64,000 nt of DNA from Massilia sp. BJB1822 (GTDB taxonomy: Bacteria > Pseudomonadota > Gammaproteobacteria > Burkholderiales > Burkholderiaceae_D), in contig NZ_JABWEB010000023.1 of the NCBI RefSeq assembly GCF_013369485.1, forward strand, positions 17,100-81,099, given 5' to 3'. This document shows positions 52,214 to 61,619 of the stretch, in pieces. Each line of letters starts with the position of its first letter. The first letter of the stretch is position 1. The position numbers and the translations under genes were made by a program. Below the pieces are notes generated by a model. The model was not told the DNA's origin. It saw nothing but the letters and a program-made list of their open reading frames with translations, and did no database searches.

Positions 52214-54177
52214 ACGCGGGTCGGCAAGGTCATGATAAAGCTGGTGCCTTGCCCTAGCTCGCTGCGCACCTCGATCTTGCCGCCTAGGACGCCGTAGACG
52301 ATGTTGTAGACGATGTTCAGGCCCAGGCCCGAGCCGCCCCGTCCCAGCTTGGTGGTGAAGAAGGGATCGTAGATGCGGCTCATATTTTCCGGCGCGATGC
52401 CGGCGCCATTGTCGCGCACCGTCACCTCCACCCACTGTTCCTCGGCCATGCTGGCGCTGATCCAGATTTCGCCTTCGCGCCGTCCCTCGAAGGCGTGCAT
52501 CAGGCTATTGTTGACGAGATTGATCAGCACCTGGCCGAATGGGCCGGGATAGCTGTGCATCAGAATGGTCTGCGGCACGTCCTGCCGCACCAGGATGCCG
52601 GAATTCTTAAAGGTCGGCATCAGCACCAGCAGGATTTCGCCCGCCAGGTCGCACAGGCGGAACTCGCGGCATTGCGAGGTGGCGCGGTCTACCGCCACCT
52701 GCTTGAAGCTGGCCACCAGGTCCACCGCCCGGTGCAGATTGCGCAGCACGATCTGGCCGCCGCCGTTCACATCGGTGATATAGGCTTCCAGCGTCGAGCG
52801 CTTGATGCCTTGCGCGCACTGCTTCTGGAATTGCGTGGTCTGGTCGATCAGCGTGCTGACCGCCAGCAGGCTATTGCCGATGGGGGTGTTCAGCTCATGC
52901 GCCACGCCCGCCACCAGCGATCCCAATGCCGCCAGCTTCTCGCTGCGCACCAGTTCATCCTGGGCGCGGCGCAGGGTTTCCAGCGATTCGGCCAGGTCGC
53001 GGTTGGCCTCCATCATTTGCGCGGTGCGCACCTGCACCAGCTCTTCCAGGTGATTGCGGTACTGGATCAGTTCCAGTTCGTTCTTCTTGCGGTCCGAGAT
53101 GTCGGTGGACACGCCGCCCATGGCCCAGGTCAGGCCATGTTCGTCGATCAGTGGGAATTTTTCCGAGACATAGGTGCGGATCTGGCCCGCGCTGTCCGGC
53201 GCCGTTTCCTCGTAGGTGTAAGCGTGGCCGGATTCGATCACCGCCAGGTCATTGATGCGGAAGCTGTTCGCCACTTCGGGCGCAAACACTTCGTAGTCGA
53301 AATGGCCGAGCGGATCGTTGGCGCCGGGCGGCAGGATCATGCGGAAGCGCTCGTTTACCAGCAGGTAGCGACCCTCCAGATCCTTCACATAAATGATGGC
53401 CGAGGATTTTTCCACAATATTGTGCAGCAGGGACTGGCTACGCCGCAGGGCCGAGTTGCGCTCCGCCGTCGTCGCCAGCATGGTGTTGAAGGCGAGCGCC
53501 AGGCGGCCCACCTCGTCGTCGCTGCCGAGCGGCGCGCGCAGGTCGTAGCGCTGCTCGCGCGTGACGCGGTCGGCCACGCGCGAGAGCGCGAGCAGGGGTT
53601 GCGTCACCAGGCGGCGCAGGCTGAGGGAATACAGCAGGCTGCCGATCAGGAGCGTCAGCAGCACCACGGCCAGCACCAGCGCATACTGGCGCAGCCTTTC
53701 CGCCAGCGGCGGCAGGGCGTAGTCCACCTGCAGATAGCCGACCACGTCGCGTTCGAAGCGCACCGCCGCCATCATGGTCAGCGAATCGCCATGGAAGCGG
53801 TGGCCCATGCCTGCCTGTTCCGGCCAGGCGCAGCGCAGCTGGGCATTGCCCGCGCCCCGGCGCGCATACTGGGCAAAGACCTGGTGGCCGGCGTCGAACA
53901 GGCAGGCACTGTCGATATCGCGGCTGCTGCGCAGCGCTTCCAGGGTGCGCGTGGCGGCGTTGCGGTCGCCGAAGTTCAAGTCCACATCCAGATTCAGCGA
54001 CAGCAGTTCCATGCGTGCCGCCAGATCCTGCACCAGGCGCGGACGTGCCACCACCACGTCGTAGGAGGCCAGGGCGATCAGGGCGGCCAGCAGGGCTGCG
54101 AAGGTGGTCAGCACCGAGACCAGCAGCAGCTTGCGCTGCAAGGCCAGGTTGCGGAAATGGCTGCGCAGGCTTTTCAT
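52210..54177 (-). CDS. Membrane sensor histidine kinase with HAMP and PAS domains
   Basis: 655 residues from ATG 54177, which overlaps the YfiR stop as ATGA. TM1 (LLLVSVLTTFAALLAALIALA, about 18-38), periplasmic sensor region of CHASE8 type, TM2 (ALVLAVVLLTLLIGSLLYSL), HAMP, PAS (AIIYVKDLEGRYLLVNERF), a coiled coil, then phosphoacceptor AHELNTP (about 437). The HATPase motifs are VLINLVNNSLMHAF (N box), VRDNGAGI (G1), FFTTK and GSGLGLNIV (G2). A longer reading frame to 54795 is only the shadow of yfiR. No response regulator adjoins. Confidence 0.92.
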   Translation of the reverse strand: MKSLRSHFRNLALQRKLLLVSVLTTFAALLAALIALASYDVVVARPRLVQDLAARMELLSLNLDVDLNFGDRNAATRTLEALRSSRDIDSACLFDAGHQVFAQYARRGAGNAQLRCAWPEQAGMGHRFHGDSLTMMAAVRFERDVVGYLQVDYALPPLAERLRQYALVLAVVLLTLLIGSLLYSLSLRRLVTQPLLALSRVADRVTREQRYDLRAPLGSDDEVGRLALAFNTMLATTAERNSALRRSQSLLHNIVEKSSAIIYVKDLEGRYLLVNERFRMILPPGANDPLGHFDYEVFAPEVANSFRINDLAVIESGHAYTYEETAPDSAGQIRTYVSEKFPLIDEHGLTWAMGGVSTDISDRKKNELELIQYRNHLEELVQVRTAQMMEANRDLAESLETLRRAQDELVRSEKLAALGSLVAGVAHELNTPIGNSLLAVSTLIDQTTQFQKQCAQGIKRSTLEAYITDVNGGGQIVLRNLHRAVDLVASFKQVAVDRATSQCREFRLCDLAGEILLVLMPTFKNSGILVRQDVPQTILMHSYPGPFGQVLINLVNNSLMHAFEGRREGEIWISASMAEEQWVEVTVRDNGAGIAPENMSRIYDPFFTTKLGRGGSGLGLNIVYNIVYGVLGGKIEVRSELGQGTSFIMTLPTRV

Positions 54178-54758
54178 TTCGTCGCGCCTCCCAGCACCCG
54201 GTCGGCCAGTGCCAGCACGCGCGGATTCAGGCTCATGCCAGAACGCTTGGCTGCCGCCAGATTGACTTCGAAGCGGATGCTGCCTTCCACCAGCATCATA
54301 TTGATGATGCCGCCGTCGGCCAGAAAGGAAGACGAGTCGCCGATGGTCAGCACGGCCTGGTCGCGCAGGCGCGCCAGCAGGGCGCTTTGGCGCTGGCGTT
54401 CGCTCTGGCCCAGGTAGAGGGCATGGCATTCGCCGGTGTCCTCGATGCGTGCCGGCGTGCGCAATTCCAGCGGCCGCCCGCCGGCCGCGCGGTTCTGCAG
54501 CTGGCGCGCGATGTCGGATGCGCCCTGGCCCATCAGGCAGATCACCAGCGGCGCGCGCGGATCGGCCAGCGCGGCGCCCGGCCAACTGGCATAGCGGGTG
54601 AAATTGAGAATATAGGCAGCTTTGATCTGCTGCTCCGGCACGGCCGTCTCTTCGGCCAGGGGCCAGGCCGGGAACGACGCGGACAGGGCGGCCAGCAGAC
54701 TGCTCGCCCAATAGCGCAGGCGCCAAGGCGTTTGCCGTCGCGTCGTCATGCTCGCCAT
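54174..54758 (-). CDS. YfiR-family (DUF4154) periplasmic protein
   Basis: 194 residues from ATG 54758 (GGGGAG just upstream). Signal segment LRYWASSLLAALSASFPAWPLA. Core: QQIKAAYILNFTRYASWP, LVICLMGQG and AVLTIGDSSSFLADGGIINM, then LVEGSIRFEVNLAAAKRSGM, all typical of YfiR. In Pseudomonas YfiR restrains the membrane cyclase YfiN. Here its partner is the histidine kinase, to which it is translationally coupled. Confidence 0.9.
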   Translation of the reverse strand: MASMTTRRQTPWRLRYWASSLLAALSASFPAWPLAEETAVPEQQIKAAYILNFTRYASWPGAALADPRAPLVICLMGQGASDIARQLQNRAAGGRPLELRTPARIEDTGECHALYLGQSERQRQSALLARLRDQAVLTIGDSSSFLADGGIINMMLVEGSIRFEVNLAAAKRSGMSLNPRVLALADRVLGGATK

Positions 54759-54988
54759 CTTCTCCCCGTCGCGGCCGGACATGGTTGCCGGTCACAAGTT
54801 TTGCGTCAGGTAATCATCTTAGCTGAATCGCCTATGCTGCGGCCAAGCTTTTTGCCGCCGCGTACCCCTGCTGCTGTAGGGCAATTTTGTTGCCTGTTGT
54901 ATTCTTCCTACAGGCCCGACAGCCCCCATGGATAGCAGTAAGATACGGCAGAGACAGGCGTCGCTTGTTCAAGGGGAAAGGAATCCTC

Positions 54989-57082
54989 ATGGCGAAAAGC
55001 ACAGAACGCAGACCAAGGGAGAGGCGCGGCCGGGAAGGACGGGCGGCGCTGCTGTTGGCCATCCTGGCGCTGCCTGGCGCCGCCCGCAGCAGCGAGACCC
55101 AGGATGAATCTGTGTTCGAGCTGAGCCTGGAACAACTGCGTTCGGTGAAGGTGCTGACCGCCACCAAGACCCCGGTCGCCCTGCATGCCACGCCCGCCAT
55201 CGTCAGCTTGCTGACGGCCGACGATATCGCCCGCTACGGCTACCAGACCCTGGCCGAAGCCTTGTCCCATATGGCCGGCTTTGTCGAAAGCGACGACCGC
55301 CTGAATCACAGCTTCGGCGTGCGCGGCATCAGCGCCGGCGCGCAATCGGCGGGGCGCGGCATCAAGATCCTGCTCGACGGCCAGCCCATCGCCTTTCGCA
55401 GCACGCAGCAGCAGTGGACCGGCGAGGAATTCATCCCCATGAATATGGTGGAGCGCATCGAGGTGGTGCGCGGCCCGGTCTCGGTGCTGTATGGCGCCGA
55501 TGCGCTGCTGGGCGCCGTCAATGTGATCACGCGGCGCGGCAGCAGCGGCCAGCGCCTCGCCGCCAGCTATGAGCGCGGACGCGAAGGGCGGCATGGGGCG
55601 CTGCTGTCGGGCAGCGGCAGCCTGCAGAGCGAGGGCTATTGGCTGTCCTGGGGCGTGCAGGCGGGGAGCGGGGAGCGCGGCAATCTGGACCTGCCGCGCA
55701 TCTCCCCCGACTATCGCCGCTTCGCCAGCCGCGCCTTCGCGCCGGACGACGCGTCCAAGCCGCGCAGCCTGTATCTGCGCGGCGGCTGGCGCGGCGAGCG
55801 CGACGACCTGACGGCCAGCGCCTTCTGGCAGAAGCAGGATAGCGACCATGTTTTCTCCAGCCTGAATCCCTTATTGCGCCCGCCCAGCCATGCCGCCCTG
55901 CAGCAGGGTTTTGCGCGCCTGGCCTACAGCCGCAAACTGGACGAGCACAATACCGTGCGCGCCAGCCTGAGTTATGGCGAAGGCAAGCCGGCCAGCGGCG
56001 ACCGCGTGCAGACCGGCGCCAGCGATTACTATCTGCTGCGCGACTTTGGCTACAAGGCGCTCGACGGCAGCGTCGAATGGCTTTGGCAGCCGCGCGAAAA
56101 CAGCAGCCTGCTGCTGGGCGCCGATCTGCTGCGCGACCGCGAAACGCTGGAATCCTTCCGCCGCCGCAGTCTGGCCGACGGCAGCGATTTTCAATTGAGC
56201 CAGCCGGGCGAGCGCCGCCTGCGCAATACGGGCTTTTACCTGCAATGGCAGTTTCCCTTGTTCGGCAAGTGGCAGGCCATTGCGGGCGGGCGGCGCGACC
56301 GCCACTCGGTGTTCAGCAGCCAGCAGTCCTGGCGCGCCGGCGTGGTGGGCGAGCTGCCGCGGGGCTGGGGCTTGAAGCTGCTGGGCGGCACGGCGTTTCA
56401 GGCGCCGTCGTCGGAACTGTTGTACCGCACCTCGGTGCAGCCGGGCGATGTGCGCGGCAATCCGGACCTGGCGCCGCAAAAGGCGCGCACGGTGGAGCTG
56501 CAACTGAGCACGCCGGCGGCGCCGCACTGGAATGCGGCGCTGACCTTGTACCGCACCAGCGTGTCCGATCTGGTCACGCTGGAGCAGGCCTTCTTCAATC
56601 TGGTGGCACGCAACAGCAGCTCCAGCACCGTCAAGGGGGCGGAGCTGGAGCTGCGCTATCAATGGTCCTGGCTGAACGCCTACGCCAATTTCAGCCACGC
56701 CAGCACGCAGCGCGGCCTGAACCGCTACACCCTGGCGCCGCTGGCCCAGCGCCCGGACGGCGAGCTATTCCCGCGCAACAGCGCCAATCTGGGCCTTAGC
56801 GTCGGCCTGTTCGGCCAGCAACTGGTGCTCAGCGCCGACAACCGCTATGTGGGGCCGCGTCCCGCCGCCACCGCCAATGTGCTGCTGGCCAACCAGGACT
56901 ACCGCCTGGGCGGCTACTGGGACACCACGCTGAGCGCACGCTGGAATCTGAGCCTGCATTCCCATCTGCGCTTGCAGGTACGTGATCTCTGGAACAGCCG
57001 CTACGTCGATCCCGGCGTCGGCGGCATCGACTATCCTTCGCTGGGACGCCGCTATGCCATCCAATACGAATACCGCTTCTAG
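54989..57082 (+). CDS. TonB-dependent receptor (CirA/BtuB-like)
   Basis: 697 residues from ATG 54989 (AAAGGA). Signal region RAALLLAILALPGAARS. Plug: LEQLRSVKVLTATKTPVALH, GYQTLAEALSHMAGF, RIEVVRGPVSVLYGADALLG; the barrel ends RYAIQYEYRF (terminal Phe). Not closely related to the other two receptors. Divergent from yfiR-kinase and overlapping the binding lipoprotein gene downstream, so the four genes probably share a signal or ligand. Confidence 0.9.
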   Translation: MAKSTERRPRERRGREGRAALLLAILALPGAARSSETQDESVFELSLEQLRSVKVLTATKTPVALHATPAIVSLLTADDIARYGYQTLAEALSHMAGFVESDDRLNHSFGVRGISAGAQSAGRGIKILLDGQPIAFRSTQQQWTGEEFIPMNMVERIEVVRGPVSVLYGADALLGAVNVITRRGSSGQRLAASYERGREGRHGALLSGSGSLQSEGYWLSWGVQAGSGERGNLDLPRISPDYRRFASRAFAPDDASKPRSLYLRGGWRGERDDLTASAFWQKQDSDHVFSSLNPLLRPPSHAALQQGFARLAYSRKLDEHNTVRASLSYGEGKPASGDRVQTGASDYYLLRDFGYKALDGSVEWLWQPRENSSLLLGADLLRDRETLESFRRRSLADGSDFQLSQPGERRLRNTGFYLQWQFPLFGKWQAIAGGRRDRHSVFSSQQSWRAGVVGELPRGWGLKLLGGTAFQAPSSELLYRTSVQPGDVRGNPDLAPQKARTVELQLSTPAAPHWNAALTLYRTSVSDLVTLEQAFFNLVARNSSSSTVKGAELELRYQWSWLNAYANFSHASTQRGLNRYTLAPLAQRPDGELFPRNSANLGLSVGLFGQQLVLSADNRYVGPRPAATANVLLANQDYRLGGYWDTTLSARWNLSLHSHLRLQVRDLWNSRYVDPGVGGIDYPSLGRRYAIQYEYRF

Positions 57083-58373
57083 CGCGCGCCGCCGCGCCGC
57101 GCCGCTGCTGGCCGCGCTGGTCTTGCTGGCAGCCTGCGGCGGCGGCGGTGGGGGCAAGGATGCCGGCACGCCGCTGCCCGCCAATCCCATCCAGGCCATG
57201 GTCGATCCCAATGCCATCAATATCGGCTCGGTCGGCTGGCGCACTTCCACGCGCGATGCCGTGCTGCTGGCCGCGCGCCAGATCAACGAGGCGGGCGGGG
57301 TGCTCGGCAAGCGCCTGAACGCCATCGCCCTGGTGGCGCGCGATAACGACGAGGCGCAGGCCATGGGCCAGCAGCTGCTGGACGCTGGCGTGCAAATCTT
57401 GAACGTTTCGACTTCGACCCGCGTCTTGAACCTGCTGCCGCTGGCGCGCGCCAAAGGCGTGCCGATACTCACCGAATCGAGTTCCTCGCCGACATTGAGC
57501 ACGGTGGCCGACGACGATCTGGTCTACCGCATCGGCGTCTCCGACGTGGACGCCACGCCGGTGCTGGCGAAAGTGGCCTTCGACGCGGGCAAGCGGCGCG
57601 CGGTGGTGGTGGTCAACGAGGGCGATGCTTTCGGCGCCGGCTTGCACAGCCTGTTCACGCCGGCCTTCCAGGCGCTGGGCGGGCAGGTGGTGCGCACCGT
57701 CGCCATTCCCTTCGGCCTGAAAAGCGGCTTCGACGCTTATCTGAAGCAGGTCTTCGAGGCCAAGCCGGACGTGATCCTGAACGGCATTCTGGCCGCCGAC
57801 ATCGCCGCCAACGTGCTGAACGAAGCGCTGCCCTACAATTATCCCGATCTGTGGCTGCTGCCCGGCACCGCTGCCGGTAACCAGACCTTTGTCGACAACC
57901 TCGCCAATCCGAACGGCATCATCGGCGGCGCCAGCGGCTCGGCCGCCACCATCGGCGTCTACGGCAGCGCATCGTACAAGGCCTTCCGCAGCGCCTACAT
58001 CGCCCAGTACGGCGGCGAGCCGCAGGACTTCACCGCGCCCACCTACGATATCGTGATGGTGATGGCGCTCGCCATCGAGCGCGCCGGTTTAAGCGCCGGC
58101 AACCGCAGTCCCAGCGGCCTGCAAATTCGCGACGCGCTGCGCTTCGTGATGAATGGTCCTGGCGACAAGGTCAGCCCGCAAGACATCGGGGCCGCCCTGG
58201 CCGCCGTTAAACAGGGCCGCGACATCGACTACAGCGGCGCCTATGCCGACATCGACTGGGACGCGCGCGGCGACATCGTCGGCCCGGTGCCCTTCACCGT
58301 CTTCCAGCTCGACCGCGCCGCCCGGCGCTGGGATGCATCGCAGCAAATCCTCATTGCCTTGCCGCGCCAATAG
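57054..58373 (+). CDS. ABC-type branched-chain amino-acid-like binding lipoprotein (Peripla_BP_6)
   Basis: 439 residues from ATG 57054, overlapping the receptor by 29 bases. Lipobox LLAAC with Cys at about residue 29 and a Gly-rich linker. Two-lobed LivJ-type pattern: RDAVLLAARQINEAGGVLGK (about 66-85), FDAGKRRAVVVVNEGDAFGAG and TAPTYDIVMVMALAIERAG. No permease or ATPase adjoins, so it may feed the kinase/YfiR module as a ligand sensor rather than a transporter. Confidence 0.88.
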   Translation: MPSNTNTASSARRRAAPLLAALVLLAACGGGGGGKDAGTPLPANPIQAMVDPNAINIGSVGWRTSTRDAVLLAARQINEAGGVLGKRLNAIALVARDNDEAQAMGQQLLDAGVQILNVSTSTRVLNLLPLARAKGVPILTESSSSPTLSTVADDDLVYRIGVSDVDATPVLAKVAFDAGKRRAVVVVNEGDAFGAGLHSLFTPAFQALGGQVVRTVAIPFGLKSGFDAYLKQVFEAKPDVILNGILAADIAANVLNEALPYNYPDLWLLPGTAAGNQTFVDNLANPNGIIGGASGSAATIGVYGSASYKAFRSAYIAQYGGEPQDFTAPTYDIVMVMALAIERAGLSAGNRSPSGLQIRDALRFVMNGPGDKVSPQDIGAALAAVKQGRDIDYSGAYADIDWDARGDIVGPVPFTVFQLDRAARRWDASQQILIALPRQ

Positions 58374-58543
58374 TTCACTCGCGCGAACGCGCCATAATTT
58401 AACTGAAAATCACTATCATTTTGCTTTTTTGAAATTTTTTCATTTCCCACTACAAATTTTTTTCCAGGCTGTGCTAGGATTGATATCGAAATGTTAACAC
58501 TTACTTGCTATTCGATATTAAGCGTAGAGGCATTGGAAAAGCT

Positions 58544-59266
58544 GTGGTCAATTATCAGACAGATGTAATGGCGGTAGCTGCGGATGGCTTGCAGAAAGAT
58601 ACGCTGAAAATGAGGGCCATTAGCCAGAACTTGGCGAATGCGCTGACGCCTGCATATAAAAAGCAGTTTTTCATTTCACAGGCATTTGCCCAGCAATTCG
58701 ATCAGGCGCGGGCGGGCTTGGCGCCCGCCGCCGCATCGGCAATTAATCCGCGCAGCGGCACTTTGCGGCCGACCGGCAATGTCCAGGACGTTGCCATCGA
58801 AGGCGAGGGATATTTTGTGGTCTCGACGGCGGAAGGCCCGCGCTATACGCGCCAGGGGGCCTTGCATGTCGACGACCAGGGTCGCCTGGCAGGCCCGCAA
58901 GGCTTGCCCTTGCACGGTCCCGGCGGGGAAATCAGCTTGGCCAACGCGCCTTTCAAGGTGCTGCCCAACGGCGAAGTCTGGCAAAACGGCGCTCTTGCGG
59001 CGCGCCTGAGGCTGGTTCATTTCGAAAATCCGTCCGAACTCGAACCGCTTGGCGGCGGCCTGTATGCCCAGGGCGGCGCCCGTGCCAGCGATTCCGCTGT
59101 ATCCGCGCGCATAAAGGCCGGTTATCTGGAAAATTCCAACGTCAACACGGCCGAGGAGATGGTGGCATTAACCGAGACGGTGCGCCATTTCGAAGCCCTG
59201 ACCAAGCTTATTCAAGGCTACGACGACAATATGGAAAAAGCCATTCGCAAGCTGGGAGAATTTTAA
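58544..59266 (+). CDS. flgF: Flagellar basal-body rod protein FlgF-like
   Basis: About 240 residues if started at GTG 58544 (GGAA upstream); ATG 58568 is the alternative. Flagellar rod/hook N-terminal motif AISQNLANALTPAYKK (family NNLAN...GFK), central VAIEGEGYFVVSTAEG, and a C-terminal helix ENSNVNTAEEMVALTETVRHFEALTKLIQ. A proximal rod component. The 170-base AT-rich leader (58374-58543) holds a probable promoter and no gene. FlgG follows after 2 bases. Confidence 0.8.
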   Translation: MVNYQTDVMAVAADGLQKDTLKMRAISQNLANALTPAYKKQFFISQAFAQQFDQARAGLAPAAASAINPRSGTLRPTGNVQDVAIEGEGYFVVSTAEGPRYTRQGALHVDDQGRLAGPQGLPLHGPGGEISLANAPFKVLPNGEVWQNGALAARLRLVHFENPSELEPLGGGLYAQGGARASDSAVSARIKAGYLENSNVNTAEEMVALTETVRHFEALTKLIQGYDDNMEKAIRKLGEF

Positions 59267-59268
59267 AT

Positions 59269-60051
59269 ATGAACGATTCCTTATATATCGCTGCCACCGG
59301 CATGCATAGTCAGCAGAAAAGCGTGGATACGATTGCGCACAATCTGGCCAATGTGAATACCCCTGGTTTCAAAAAGGGCAAGATCAATTTCGCCGATATG
59401 GTTTATCGCCAGATGGGCCGCGCGGCCGAACCGGACGGCAGCTGGAGCGCGCGCAGCATGTGGCAAGGCAGCGGTGTCTCGGCCTCCGCGCTGCTCAAGG
59501 TCTTTACGCCCGGCGATCTGCGCAAGACCGAGGCGCCGCTGGATCTGGCGATCCAGGGCGAGGGCTTCCTGGAGGTGAGCGCTGCCGATGGCGCGCCGGC
59601 CTATAGCCGGGGCGGCGCGCTCAGCGTGGACAAGGAGGGTTTTCTCGCCACGGCCGAGGGCCACCGGCTGCAGCCCGGCATCCATGTCGGACAAGAGATG
59701 AAGGAGCTGCTGATCAGTGCCGACGGCCGGGTCATGGCGCGCAGCCGCGACCAGCGCGAAGCGAGCGAAGTCGGACGCATCGAGCTGCTCAGCTTCAGCG
59801 ACAGCAGCGCCTTGCAGGCGCTGGGCGCCAATTTGTACCGCCCCAGCGAGCGTTCCGGCGACGCCATTGCCGGCAAGCCGGGCGAGGAAGGCCTGGGCAC
59901 GCTGGCGCAGGGTTTCCTGGAAGCGTCCAATGTGCGTTTGATCGAAGAGATGGTCGATCTGATGGCGGCCCAGCGCGCATACGAGAGCAGCGCCAAGGTG
60001 ATCCAGGCCTCGGATGAGCTGCTGGCAATGAGCAATAACCTGCGCAAATAG
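59269..60051 (+). CDS. flgG: Flagellar distal rod protein FlgG
   Basis: 260 residues. N-terminal SLYIAATGMHSQQKSVDTIA then HNLANVNTPGFKKGKINF; central LDLAIQGEGFLEVSAADG; C-terminal EASNVRLIEEMVDLMAAQRA and YESSAKVIQASDELL, the most conserved part of FlgG. Forms the distal rod passing the P and L rings. Length is typical. Confidence 0.93.
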   Translation: MNDSLYIAATGMHSQQKSVDTIAHNLANVNTPGFKKGKINFADMVYRQMGRAAEPDGSWSARSMWQGSGVSASALLKVFTPGDLRKTEAPLDLAIQGEGFLEVSAADGAPAYSRGGALSVDKEGFLATAEGHRLQPGIHVGQEMKELLISADGRVMARSRDQREASEVGRIELLSFSDSSALQALGANLYRPSERSGDAIAGKPGEEGLGTLAQGFLEASNVRLIEEMVDLMAAQRAYESSAKVIQASDELLAMSNNLRK

Positions 60052-60062
60052 CGCAAGGGCTG

Positions 60063-61043
60063 ATGCGGACTGCTGCCCGTGCCTGCCTGCTGGCGCCGTT
60101 GTCGGCGCTGGCGCTCGCGCTGCCCTTGCAGGCCGCGCCATTGACGCTGCACTTGCGCAGCGAAGTGCTGCTGCCGGGGCCGCGCATCGTGCTCTCCGAG
60201 CTGGTGGAAATCGAGGCAGAGCAGCCGCGTTTGCGGCAGGCCCTGGCGGATCTGCCCATGGGGCGCGCGCCGCTGGTGGGCCAGGTCGCAAGACGCAGCC
60301 GCGGCGAGCTGGAAACCATGGTGCGCAGCCAGGCCTTGTCTGCCGGCCTGCGCATCGAATGGAGCGGGGCGCGCAGCGTCGATATCCGCACGGCGGGGCA
60401 GACGATTGGCGCGGCGCGTCTGACGGCGCTGGCAGCGGAGTATCTGCGGCAGCGCTTTGGCGCCGACTATGCCGCGCTGGAGTTGCTGCCGGCAGGCGTG
60501 CTGCCGGATCTGGCCGCGCCGGCGGGTGGGCGGCTGGAACTTAAAGTGCGGCCGCTGGAAGGCTTGCAACTGCGGCCGCGCACTGTGGTCTGGGTCGATG
60601 TCCTGCAGGACGGCGTGGTTTACCGTTCGGCAGCGGTGGCGCTGGAAGTCAGCGCCAGGCGCCGGGTCTGGGTGGCGGAACAGGATCTGGCGGCGGGCAG
60701 CATGCTGCGCCAGGGCGATTTCCGCGAACGGGAACTGGAGCTGGCCGGCTTGCCTGCGCAGCCCGCCGCGCAAGACGTCCTGCAGCGCGGCGGACGTCTG
60801 CGAACGGCCTTGCGCAAAGGCGAGGTGCTGGAGCGCCAGTCCCTGGCTGCACCGGGACTGGTCTTGCGCGGCGACCGGGTGGCGCTGGTCGCCACCGGCC
60901 AAGGCATCCGGGTTGAAACGCAGGCCTACGCGCTGGGCGATGCGGCGCCGGGGCAGGCGCTGAAGGTGATGCCGGAACAAAGCAGGGAAGCAGTGCAGGC
61001 AAGGGTGTTGGAAGCTGGTCTCGTTATCGTTGATGGGAAGTAG
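60063..61043 (+). CDS. flgA: FlgA, P-ring assembly chaperone
   Basis: 326 residues, longer than the usual 220-240. Signal peptide (LAPLSALALALPLQAAP). Extended N-terminal beta domain, then a SAF-type C-terminal region with VWVAEQDLAAGSMLRQGDFRERELEL, LRTALRKGEVLERQSLAAPG and GQGIRVETQAYALGDAAPGQ. Works in the periplasm to place FlgI. Positioned directly before flgH and flgI. Confidence 0.9.
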   Translation: MRTAARACLLAPLSALALALPLQAAPLTLHLRSEVLLPGPRIVLSELVEIEAEQPRLRQALADLPMGRAPLVGQVARRSRGELETMVRSQALSAGLRIEWSGARSVDIRTAGQTIGAARLTALAAEYLRQRFGADYAALELLPAGVLPDLAAPAGGRLELKVRPLEGLQLRPRTVVWVDVLQDGVVYRSAAVALEVSARRRVWVAEQDLAAGSMLRQGDFRERELELAGLPAQPAAQDVLQRGGRLRTALRKGEVLERQSLAAPGLVLRGDRVALVATGQGIRVETQAYALGDAAPGQALKVMPEQSREAVQARVLEAGLVIVDGK

Positions 61044-61044
61044 C

Positions 61045-61617
61045 ATGCAGAAGACTAAAGTTGCGGGAAGCTGTTTATTGCTGATGCTGGCCATGCCTTT
61101 GCATGCCACCAGTCTCTATCAGCCGGCTACATACCAGCCGTTCACCTCGGATTTGCGGCCGCGCCGCGTGGGCGACCTGATTACAGTGATGGTCTACGAA
61201 AGCGCGAGCGCCAGCACGGCAGCCAATACCAGCGCCGGGCGCGATGCCGGCGTCGGCTTCGATTTGCTGGGACCGGGCAAGGGCTATGCCGGCCATGCCA
61301 AAACGAATAACCAGCTCGATGGCCGCGGCCGCACCGTGCGCGAAGGCCGCGTGCTGGCGCAGCTGACAGTCAGCATCCGCGAGATTACGCCCAACGGCGA
61401 ACTGGTGGTGGGCGGCGAGCAGCTGCTGGAGGTGAATAACGAGAAGCAGCAGATTCGCATCGAGGGCCGGGTGCGGCCGCAGGATGTGTCGGACGCCAAC
61501 GTGGTGCTGTCCACGCGCATCGCCGACGCCAAGATCAGCTACGCCGGCCAGGGCGATCTGGCCGATATGCAGCGTCCCGGCTGGTGGCACCGCTTCCTCA
61601 CCCTTTTCGGACTCTGA
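61045..61617 (+). CDS. flgH: FlgH, L-ring protein, without lipobox
   Basis: 190 residues from ATG 61045 (GGGA upstream). L-ring pattern: RVGDLITVMVYESASASTAA (about 40-59), LTVSIREITPNGELVVGGEQ (about 117) and EQQLEVNNEKQQIRIEGRVR-type block, then VRPQDVSDANVVLSTRIADA and AKISYAGQGDL. Ordinary FlgH is a lipoprotein with a Leu-x-x-Cys box; here the signal region ends LAMPLHATS with no Cys at the cleavage site. Anchoring must differ. Confidence 0.92.
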   Translation: MQKTKVAGSCLLLMLAMPLHATSLYQPATYQPFTSDLRPRRVGDLITVMVYESASASTAANTSAGRDAGVGFDLLGPGKGYAGHAKTNNQLDGRGRTVREGRVLAQLTVSIREITPNGELVVGGEQLLEVNNEKQQIRIEGRVRPQDVSDANVVLSTRIADAKISYAGQGDLADMQRPGWWHRFLTLFGL

Positions 61618-61619
61618 GC

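Noticed and set aside
54178..54795. N-terminal 205-residue extension of the histidine kinase frame
   Set aside because: Pro/Arg/Gly-rich shadow of yfiR; the kinase has a good ATGA-coupled start at 54177 followed by its first membrane helix.
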